Assembly (NCBI RefSeq): GCF_019334305.1
Contig: NZ_JAHWGH010000008.1
Coordinates: 1-64,000 of the forward strand
Direction of reading: 5' to 3'
Length of the DNA: 64,000 bases
Origin: Rossellomorea orangium
Lineage (GTDB): Bacteria; Bacillota; Bacilli; Bacillales; Bacillaceae_B
The translations under genes were made by a program, and so were the position numbers. The notes below the pieces were generated by a model. The model saw only the letters and a list, made by a program, of their open reading frames with translations, did not search any database and had not been told where the DNA came from. The stretch's first letter is position 1; the number at the start of each line of letters is the position of its first letter. Shown in pieces: positions 20,348 to 27,998 of the stretch.

Positions 20348-21949
20348 ATGGAAAAATACACAAAGCATTTCTTTAATAATGTACGAAAGAAATTACAAGA
20401 GTGGGAGGCAGCAATGTCCATCCCTCATGAAGAAGTATACCGATTCATCCACTCCATGGCTGGATCGGCCTCGGTGCTTGGATTACATAAAATCGGGGAT
20501 AGGGCCCGTGAATTGATGGGTCAATATGAAGAAAAGGAAGAACGGATATGGACGATTTCAGAAGTGAAGGAAGAACTGTTTGATATCATTCAATTCTGTT
20601 ATCAATATGAAGAGGAGTCCACGGAAGTATTTCCTGGAAAGCAAACGAGGACCGGCGAAGAACCTGTCTTGCTGCTCATCGATGATGACACATCTTTCCT
20701 TATGTACATGAAGGAAGAACTTGAGAAAATAGGATGGTATGTCGTCCCCATCGCCAATCCGGATAAGGCGGTCATGTCCTACTACGACGTAAAGCCGGAC
20801 TGTGCCATCATTGATATTTATATGGACGGGACGAATGGATTCGAAGTACTGGACTTTTTTAAGAAAAAGCTGAAGCAGCAGTTCATTCCTACGGTGATGG
20901 TGAGTGCGGAAAACAGTAAGGAAGTCCGTATAAAAAGCTATCAGATGGGGGCCGATGATTTTATCGCCAAACCCTTTGACCTGGAAGAGTTCATTGTACG
21001 TGTGAAAAGGCAGATGGAGCGAAAGAAACAGATGGAAGAGCTTGTGCTGATCGATGAACTCACACTGGTGTATAACCGTAAATATCTTGGGCAGGCGTAT
21101 GCCCAACTGCAAAGTGATTGGGCACGCAGAGGGGACTCTTATTCTGTGGCGGTCCTCGACCTCGACCATTTCAAAGGAGTGAACGATCGGTACGGACATC
21201 TGGTGGGGGACCTGGTGCTGAAGAAATTCGCTTCACACTTGAAGTCCGAAACGAGGATCCAGGATACGGTCTTTCGGTTTGGTGGGGAAGAATTTGTCAT
21301 CATTTTCCCTTCTACATCTGTAAAAGAAGCGTTCGAATTGGTCGATGATATACGTAAAGGGTTCAATCAAGTAATGTTTCAGGCAGAAGAGGAATTTTCC
21401 TGTTCCTTCTCTGCAGGTGTGGCGGAAATCGCTGATCCGACGAAGCCCTTTGATACATGGCTAAAGCTTGCCGATCATGCCCTTTATGAGGCGAAGGGAA
21501 ACGGCAGGAACAACGTGAAGATCGATAGGAAATCAAGTGATAACATCCCTCATAAAATGATAAAGATCGCCATTGTGGATGATGATCCGATCATCCGGAC
21601 GGTGATGAAGGATATCGTTTCGAAGCTGCCGGGAGATACCCATATTCAGTATGACATCCAGACATTCAACGATGGGGCAGCCTTTGTTGGGTCTGACTGG
21701 CATGTCTCACACCCTTGTCTTGTCATATTAGACGGGGTGATGCCGAAGATGGATGGCCTGGAAGTATTGGAACGCATTCGTTCAAGAAGTGATTCGGACC
21801 GGTACAAAGTTCTTATGCTGACTTCGCGGAAGAGTGAAAAGGACATTTCCAGATCCCTTCAACTAGGGGCGGATGATTATATGACAAAGCCTTTCAAATT
21901 ATTAGAGCTCGAGGCCCGTTTAGGTCAAATGCTGAGAAGGATGAGGTAA
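20348..21949 (+). CDS. Hpt-REC-GGDEF-REC diguanylate cyclase
   Basis: A 533-residue signalling protein. Residues 1-90 look like a histidine phosphotransfer domain with His35 in FIHSMAGSASVLGL. A first receiver (about 108-225) has acceptor Asp156 in CAIIDIYMDG. A GGDEF domain (about 228-390) has the active motif GGEEF at 312-316 and the inhibitory I-site RIQD at 303-306, five residues upstream as in feedback-inhibited cyclases. A second receiver (about 403-520) has Asp462 in VILDGVMPKMDG. No membrane segment. It should make c-di-GMP under phosphorelay control. First gene of a tight six-gene operon with a GT2 synthase and a hybrid kinase; the next gene starts at its stop codon. Which phosphoryl donor it uses is inferred. 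Confidence 0.9.
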   Translation: MEKYTKHFFNNVRKKLQEWEAAMSIPHEEVYRFIHSMAGSASVLGLHKIGDRARELMGQYEEKEERIWTISEVKEELFDIIQFCYQYEEESTEVFPGKQTRTGEEPVLLLIDDDTSFLMYMKEELEKIGWYVVPIANPDKAVMSYYDVKPDCAIIDIYMDGTNGFEVLDFFKKKLKQQFIPTVMVSAENSKEVRIKSYQMGADDFIAKPFDLEEFIVRVKRQMERKKQMEELVLIDELTLVYNRKYLGQAYAQLQSDWARRGDSYSVAVLDLDHFKGVNDRYGHLVGDLVLKKFASHLKSETRIQDTVFRFGGEEFVIIFPSTSVKEAFELVDDIRKGFNQVMFQAEEEFSCSFSAGVAEIADPTKPFDTWLKLADHALYEAKGNGRNNVKIDRKSSDNIPHKMIKIAIVDDDPIIRTVMKDIVSKLPGDTHIQYDIQTFNDGAAFVGSDWHVSHPCLVILDGVMPKMDGLEVLERIRSRSDSDRYKVLMLTSRKSEKDISRSLQLGADDYMTKPFKLLELEARLGQMLRRMR

Positions 21950-22993
21950 TTGTTTTCAAAGGAAATTTTTTATTTTTCTATTGTGCTGGTCGGTTTGCTG
22001 GTTGTGTTGACGGGCCTTTGCCTATATTTAATGATAAAGAAGATGATGGACAATAAGAATCGGACGAAGATAGAGAAGTATAAAGAAGAATATCAATTAG
22101 CTCTTTTTCAACTTTTACATGAAGGCATCGAGGATAAGAGATTTCTGAACAGCTCCCCCCTCCAAACCCGGGCATTGGTGGAGCTGTTGGCCGGCTTTTC
22201 AAAGGTTCTTTCCTCACCAGACATCCTCAAGAGGGTACAAGAATTTGCAGAAGACCATCTTCAACCGTTCATTCTGTCGCAGTTACAGCACAGAAGGTGG
22301 AGTATCCGGATGAATGCTCTTTACTGGATACAGGATTTCAGAATGAGCAGTATGAAAGAGCCGTTGAGGGAACTCCGGGAATCGGGATCCATGAGTAAAT
22401 CGGAAGAAATTCAGTTATTGAAAATAGATGTGCTCTTCAATGATCGGGACCTTCTTCCACGATTGACAGACACGTTGCATGAGTTGACGGAATTTGAGTA
22501 CAGCCTGCTGTTTCAGTCATTCGGAAAAGGTCAGTTCCAGCCATTGGTCCAAGCCTTTGACGAACTGCCCGACGTGATGAAATATGCCCTCATCGATTCA
22601 ATCGGGGTGAAGAATAGAATGGAACATATTGCTTTTCTGCAGCGATTATTGACCAATGACTCCACTGAGCTGAGGATCCGAGCGTTAAAGGCCGTGGTGG
22701 GGATGGAGTACTATCTTGATATACCGACGCTCTCCATTCATTTGCGGGCTGAGTCTTGGCAGGAACGGTTGATGGCCATTAAAGCATGCGAGTATATCCG
22801 TTCCCCTGAGCTAAGTCCATATTTACAGGAACTTATGAGCGACCCGTCCTTCTATGTTCGGTCCCAAGCCGCGCAATCTCTACTGCGTCTTGAGAATGGC
22901 AAAAGTGTGCTGGGAGAAATGGCTGTCCATGCAGAAGATGGATACGCAAGGGATATGGCAGCGCAGTGGCTTGAAAGGGGGGCGGTTTCATGA
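21950..22993 (+). CDS. membrane-anchored HEAT-repeat protein
   Basis: A 347-residue protein with one N-terminal membrane segment (about residues 7-29) and a cytoplasmic alpha-helical solenoid of HEAT-like repeats (for example LRIRALKAVVGMEYYLDIPT and ERLMAIKACEYIRSPELSPY). Start is TTG 21950, immediately after the preceding stop, with GAGG/AAGG just upstream. It overlaps the glycosyltransferase gene by ATGA. No enzyme motif is seen. It probably docks proteins at the synthase complex; it may be the c-di-GMP receiver, since no PilZ-type protein is present, but that is a guess. Confidence 0.8.
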   Translation: MFSKEIFYFSIVLVGLLVVLTGLCLYLMIKKMMDNKNRTKIEKYKEEYQLALFQLLHEGIEDKRFLNSSPLQTRALVELLAGFSKVLSSPDILKRVQEFAEDHLQPFILSQLQHRRWSIRMNALYWIQDFRMSSMKEPLRELRESGSMSKSEEIQLLKIDVLFNDRDLLPRLTDTLHELTEFEYSLLFQSFGKGQFQPLVQAFDELPDVMKYALIDSIGVKNRMEHIAFLQRLLTNDSTELRIRALKAVVGMEYYLDIPTLSIHLRAESWQERLMAIKACEYIRSPELSPYLQELMSDPSFYVRSQAAQSLLRLENGKSVLGEMAVHAEDGYARDMAAQWLERGAVS

Positions 22994-24390
22994 GTATGGG
23001 AAGTATCATGATGATCATTGGGTGGTTCGTGCTTGTTTATATGATTCTCGTTATCTCCTTTTATACGATTCTCCTCGTCATTTCCCTGTTTCAATTAAGG
23101 AAAACATATGGCCTGGATGAATGGGAACCGTACGAGGAGCTGATGCATCTGCATCAAACCAAGCCTGTGTCCATATTGGTCCCGGCTTACAATGAGTCAG
23201 TGGGAATCATGGCAACGGTGAGATCACTCCTTAGTATCGAGTATCCTGAATACGAAATCATTATCATTAACGACGGTTCCACCGATGATTCACTGGAAAA
23301 GCTCATTGAGACGTTTCAACTGGTGAAAATCAAGTGGGTCATCCGTCAGCAGCTGGACACAAAACAGGTGAGGGGTGTGTATCAGTCAAAACTATATAAA
23401 AACCTTCTGGTCATCGATAAGGAAAACGGGGGGAAGGCCGACGCCTTGAATGCCGGGATCAACGTCTCGAACTTTCCATACTTCTGTTCCATCGATGGAG
23501 ACTCAGTGCTTGAAAGAACGGCTTTCCTGAAAGTGATGAAACCGATCGTCGAATCCGACGGGGAAGTCATCGCGTCGGGTGGAAGCATCCGGATTGCCAA
23601 CGGCTGTGAAATTGAAAGCGGGGAAATTGTAAAGGTAGGTTTGTCCCGTTCTCCCCTTGTCGTCATGCAGGTAATCGAATACTTAAGGGCGTTCTTAATG
23701 GGCAGGATCGGCTTGAGCAGGCATAATCTGTTATTGATCGTTTCCGGTGCATTCGGTGTCTTCTCAAAGCGCTGGGTCGTCGATGCCGGTGGATACTCCC
23801 ATACTGTGGGGGAAGACATGGAGCTTGTTGTCAGGCTTCACCGGTATGTAAAGGAGCAAAAGGTGGATAAAAAAATCGTCTATGTTCCCGATCCCGTAAG
23901 CTGGACGGAAGCACCTGAATCCCTGAAATACCTACGACGTCAACGCAGCAGATGGCATCGGGGACTATTTGAAAGCCTCTGGATCCACCGTAAACTCCTG
24001 TTCAACCCGAAGTATGGGTCGATCGGGATGGTGTCCATGCCTTATTTCTTAATCATTGAATTCCTGGGACCGGTCGTTGAATTGATGGGATACGTCATCA
24101 TGATCTTCTCCATCTTCCTGGGCGGCGTTTACCTGGAATTTGCCATTCTATTATTCTTGTTATCCATCCTCTATGGATCGGTATTGTCCATGGCAGCCGT
24201 CCTCCTTGAAGAATGGTCTGTCAGAAAGTTCCCAAGAGCATCCGATATCGGACGGCTCTTTGCTTATTCATTGACCGAGACGTTATGGTATCGTCCATTG
24301 ACCGTTCTCTGGCGTTGCGAAGGGATTCTTGACGTGCTGCGCAAAAAGAGAGGCTGGGGAGAGATGGCGAGAAAAGGAGTTTCAAAATGA
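22990..24390 (+). CDS. processive family 2 glycosyltransferase (exopolysaccharide synthase)
   Basis: A 466-residue membrane GT2 of the cellulose/hyaluronan/poly-N-acetylglucosamine synthase type. One membrane segment at residues 8-34, a catalytic domain from about 58 with VPAYNES, Asp169/Asp171 in IDGDS, Glu275-Asp276 in VGEDMEL (catalytic base) and QRSRW at 318-322 (acceptor-site motif of processive enzymes), then three C-terminal membrane segments (about 345-425). It should polymerise a sugar nucleotide and export the chain. No PilZ domain is attached. Overlaps both neighbours by 4 bp, so it is co-translated with the HEAT protein and the glycosidase-like protein. The polymer is unknown. Confidence 0.88.
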   Translation: MSMGSIMMIIGWFVLVYMILVISFYTILLVISLFQLRKTYGLDEWEPYEELMHLHQTKPVSILVPAYNESVGIMATVRSLLSIEYPEYEIIIINDGSTDDSLEKLIETFQLVKIKWVIRQQLDTKQVRGVYQSKLYKNLLVIDKENGGKADALNAGINVSNFPYFCSIDGDSVLERTAFLKVMKPIVESDGEVIASGGSIRIANGCEIESGEIVKVGLSRSPLVVMQVIEYLRAFLMGRIGLSRHNLLLIVSGAFGVFSKRWVVDAGGYSHTVGEDMELVVRLHRYVKEQKVDKKIVYVPDPVSWTEAPESLKYLRRQRSRWHRGLFESLWIHRKLLFNPKYGSIGMVSMPYFLIIEFLGPVVELMGYVIMIFSIFLGGVYLEFAILLFLLSILYGSVLSMAAVLLEEWSVRKFPRASDIGRLFAYSLTETLWYRPLTVLWRCEGILDVLRKKRGWGEMARKGVSK

Positions 24391-27300
24391 GGAAGCTGAA
24401 ATCTTATTGGTTTGTTTTGTTCATCGTCGGTATTGTGCTCTTGATCTCTGCCCCGTTTTGGCTTTGGCAGGTGAAGGGAGATAAAGATTTGGATCTGTTG
24501 ATCATCGATAAAACAGTACCTGATACGACATACAGGGAACATAAGGGGCTAATGTGGCTCTTGAATCAACAGAAATATGTTCAATCCAATGGGGAAAGGT
24601 ACAACCTGAAGGAAGACTATATAGGATTTGTGCCGAAAAAGGACCAAACCTACAATATAAAAAATATCCCTTCATCCACAGACCAATATGATGCGGTCTA
24701 CATAGCCGATACGTATGGGGTTTATGAAGAAGAGTTCCACAATAAAAATGTATCAGGCAAGCGGTCCACCAAGCTTTATGGAGGCTTGACCGACCAGGAT
24801 ATGGACGCACTGAAAGACATGGCGGTGAAGGATGGAAAAACATTGATCGCCGAGTTCAATTCCATGGCGCAGCCTACTGAGGAAGCAACGCGCAAGAAAT
24901 TCTATTCCCTTTTCAATTTGGAGTGGTCCGGATGGATCGGAAGGTATTTCCCTGAACTGGAAAACAGTGAAGTGCCTCAGTGGGTGAGGGATAATTATGA
25001 AAAACAGTATGAAGCGGCCTATAACTTCAAAGGTCCAGGCTATGTACTGGTGGACGAAAATGATCGTCTCGTCGTACTGGATAAGGAAGACATCGGGGAT
25101 AAGGGAGTGGTTTTTTCCACTACTCCTAATGGTGAAAAGTTGATCGGTGAAAAAATCAGCACCCCTTATTCCTATTGGTTTGATATTGTGGAAGCGATCA
25201 ATCCCGATGATGTCGTGGCTGACTACACGCTGTCTTTATCAAAGAGCGGGAAGGATACCATGAAAGCCTTGAACCTGCCGGTGACGTTCCCGGCTGTCGT
25301 CCACGGACAGAACCGACAATACGACACCTACTATTTTAGCGGGGATTATGCGGATCAGGCAGATGTGCCGGGTCTTTATCAAACGGTCGGGTTCTCATCC
25401 TGGAGAAAGTGGACGGGATCATCGAAACCGGATGATTCATCCCAATTTTACTGGAAAGCCTACACTCCGATGATGACGGCTATCTTGAAGGATATCCAAA
25501 AGGATGATGCCACGAAGAAGAAGGAAACCGTAGAAATAACAAATGAAGATGGTCTGAAGCTCGGAGGGAAAACAGGCGGAGATTATATTCAGGTGAATAA
25601 GGACGGAAAGTGGGAAGACATCCTCATAAAAGGGGTGAACATGGGCATTGCGAAACCCGGTTCATTTCCAGGAGAAACGGCCATCTCGAAGGAAGAATAT
25701 CTGAGATGGTTCAAACAAATCGGGGCGATGAATGCCAATGCCCTCCGGATTTACACCATCCATCCCCCGGAATTTTATGAAGCCTTCTACGAATATAATC
25801 AGATGGCGGATGAGCCTCTGTACTTATTCCACGGGGTATGGGTGAATGAAGAGATTTTCCTAAGGTCTGAGGATGCCTTTGCAAAAGAGAACACGGACGA
25901 ATTTGCGTCTGAAATCAAAAAGACCATCGATCTCGTCCATGGGAACGCTGAAATACCGGAGCGGAAAGGGCATGCATCGGGATCATACACCTACGATATA
26001 TCCCCTTACGTTCTTGGCTGGATCTTCGGAGTCGAGTGGGATCCCGAAGTGGTCCTTGCAACAAATGAAAAGCATAAAGGACTCCAGGACTTCAAGGGCG
26101 AATACATCGGAACCGAAAAGGCACAGCCATTCGAGATCTGGCTGACCCAACGAATGAATGAAGGAGTCAAGTATGAAACCGATACGTATCAGTGGCAAAG
26201 ACCGGTGAGCTTTACGAACTGGGTCACGACTGATCTATTGGAACATCCAAGTGAACCGCTGGAGAAGGAAGACATGGTGTCTGTTGATCCGAACGTCATG
26301 AAGGGAACGGATAAATTGAAAACAGGTTTATTCGCTTCCTATCATATCTATCCGTATTACCCGGATTTTCTGAATTACGAGCAGAGATATGTCGACTATA
26401 TTGATCAACGGGGAGAAAAAAACAACTATGCCGGCTATCTGAATGATATGAAAAAAGCTCACTCCATGCCTTTAGTAGTAGCGGAATTCGGAGTCCCGGG
26501 ATCCAGGGGGATGACACATAAAAACGTCTACGGCATGGACCAGGGCCATCACTCAGAAAAAGAGCAGGGCGAAATCGACCGCAAATTATTCGAGGATATC
26601 GTGGAAGAAAAAATGGCGGGTGGAATGGTGTTCGCCTGGCAGGATGAGTGGTTCAAACGAACATGGAATACGATGGACTATGACAACCCGGACAGACGTC
26701 CGTTCTGGCAAAATGCCCAGACGAATGAGCAGCAGTTTGGAATGGTCAGCTTCGACCCTGGGGTTCGTAAAAGCAGTATGATCCATGTGGATGGGCGAGG
26801 GGAAGACTGGTCCTTCAATGGAATCCAACCGGCTTTCCAAAAAGACGGACACAGCATGTATGTAACGAGCGATGAGCGTTTTGTATATGTTCGTGTAGAT
26901 TCTGATCCTATAGACGAAGGGGAAGACACGTATCTGCTCTTTGATACGATTGGGAATCAAGGACAGTCCACGCTGCCTGATGTAAAAGACGTATCTACAA
27001 AAGGTGTGGATTTTGCACTGCATATTAAGGGGACCAAAGAAGCACGGTTGTGGATCGACAGCTATTACGATACTCATTACTATCACTACGGACACGTTCT
27101 CGACATGATCGAGGAAGAGACATATGCCAAAGTGAAAGATAACGGCAAATACCACCCGATTCGGCTGACACTGAACAAATCATTGGACGTTGAAGGAGAA
27201 AACATTCCGTTTCAATCCTATGAAACCGGTGTTCTCCAGTTCGGTACTTCAAATCCCCAGGATGAAGCATATGATTCCTTGACGGATATCAGTGTCGACT

Positions 27301-27620
27301 CCTCAAAGGGGCGATATGAAATCCGTATACCTTGGCAGCTGCTGAATATCAAGGATCCAAGCCTGAAAGAAGCAATGGGGGATATATGGTCAGAAAAAGG
27401 GATCCAAAGTTCCATTACCCTTGATTCTATCAAAATCGGTCTATATGAAACCGATGGAGAAAAAGTATTCTCATACCCTGAACGAAAAGAAGATGGGTTC
27501 ATCGATCCTGCAGGGTTTTATCCATACAAATGGGAAACATGGGACCAGCCGACCTCCCATGAGAGGTTGAAGCAGTCCTACTACGAAATGAAGAAAGCTT
27601 TTGAGAAAGAAGGGGAATAA
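24387..27620 (+). CDS. 1077-residue membrane-anchored glycoside-hydrolase-like protein
   Basis: A large extracytoplasmic protein: short cytoplasmic N-terminus, one membrane segment at about residues 9-28, then more than 1000 residues outside. Residues about 30-380 are not recognised. From about 395 to 790 the pattern looks like a beta/alpha barrel of the GH2/GH5 clan (ILIKGVNMGI, NANALRIYTIHPPEFY, GWIFGVEWDPE, VVAEFGVPGSRG). Glu550 and Glu700, 150 residues apart, are candidate acid/base and nucleophile. The C-terminal about 270 residues look like a beta-sandwich. Likely role is trimming, modifying or releasing the polymer made by the adjacent GT2. The substrate is unknown and the family call is by eye. 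Confidence 0.7.
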   Translation: MRKLKSYWFVLFIVGIVLLISAPFWLWQVKGDKDLDLLIIDKTVPDTTYREHKGLMWLLNQQKYVQSNGERYNLKEDYIGFVPKKDQTYNIKNIPSSTDQYDAVYIADTYGVYEEEFHNKNVSGKRSTKLYGGLTDQDMDALKDMAVKDGKTLIAEFNSMAQPTEEATRKKFYSLFNLEWSGWIGRYFPELENSEVPQWVRDNYEKQYEAAYNFKGPGYVLVDENDRLVVLDKEDIGDKGVVFSTTPNGEKLIGEKISTPYSYWFDIVEAINPDDVVADYTLSLSKSGKDTMKALNLPVTFPAVVHGQNRQYDTYYFSGDYADQADVPGLYQTVGFSSWRKWTGSSKPDDSSQFYWKAYTPMMTAILKDIQKDDATKKKETVEITNEDGLKLGGKTGGDYIQVNKDGKWEDILIKGVNMGIAKPGSFPGETAISKEEYLRWFKQIGAMNANALRIYTIHPPEFYEAFYEYNQMADEPLYLFHGVWVNEEIFLRSEDAFAKENTDEFASEIKKTIDLVHGNAEIPERKGHASGSYTYDISPYVLGWIFGVEWDPEVVLATNEKHKGLQDFKGEYIGTEKAQPFEIWLTQRMNEGVKYETDTYQWQRPVSFTNWVTTDLLEHPSEPLEKEDMVSVDPNVMKGTDKLKTGLFASYHIYPYYPDFLNYEQRYVDYIDQRGEKNNYAGYLNDMKKAHSMPLVVAEFGVPGSRGMTHKNVYGMDQGHHSEKEQGEIDRKLFEDIVEEKMAGGMVFAWQDEWFKRTWNTMDYDNPDRRPFWQNAQTNEQQFGMVSFDPGVRKSSMIHVDGRGEDWSFNGIQPAFQKDGHSMYVTSDERFVYVRVDSDPIDEGEDTYLLFDTIGNQGQSTLPDVKDVSTKGVDFALHIKGTKEARLWIDSYYDTHYYHYGHVLDMIEEETYAKVKDNGKYHPIRLTLNKSLDVEGENIPFQSYETGVLQFGTSNPQDEAYDSLTDISVDSSKGRYEIRIPWQLLNIKDPSLKEAMGDIWSEKGIQSSITLDSIKIGLYETDGEKVFSYPERKEDGFIDPAGFYPYKWETWDQPTSHERLKQSYYEMKKAFEKEGE

Positions 27621-27623
27621 CAC

Positions 27624-27998
27624 ATGGCGAGAATATTGATTGCGGAAGATGAAGAAGTTCTTCGGATGTTGATGGTGGACACACTGGAAGACGAGGGGCA
27701 TGAGCTGGATGAAGCCGCCGACGGTCAGGAAGCGATCGATCACATCATGGAAAATGAGTACGACCTCATACTCCTGGATTATATGATGCCTCTGTTGACT
27801 GGTTTGGAAGTCATCAAAAGGGTGAGAAATTCACCTGGTAAAAGCACGGTAAAGATCATGATGGTGTCTGCGAAGAGCCAGCAGACGGATAAAGATCTTG
27901 TTCTGAAGTCGGGTGCCGACTATTTCATTGCGAAACCGTACAGTCCGGCAGAGCTTGTTCAGCGGATCGAGGACATTTTGAATGAAGAAGATCAATGA
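27624..27998 (+). CDS. stand-alone response regulator receiver
   Basis: A 124-residue single-domain receiver. The acidic pocket is in IAEDEE, the acceptor Asp in LILLDYMMPLLTG, and the conserved Lys in IAKPYSPAEL. No output domain, so it acts as a phosphorelay shuttle or by protein contact. AAGGGGA precedes the ATG. It starts 3 bp after the glycosidase-like gene and overlaps the kinase gene by 17 bp. Confidence 0.92.
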   Translation: MARILIAEDEEVLRMLMVDTLEDEGHELDEAADGQEAIDHIMENEYDLILLDYMMPLLTGLEVIKRVRNSPGKSTVKIMMVSAKSQQTDKDLVLKSGADYFIAKPYSPAELVQRIEDILNEEDQ

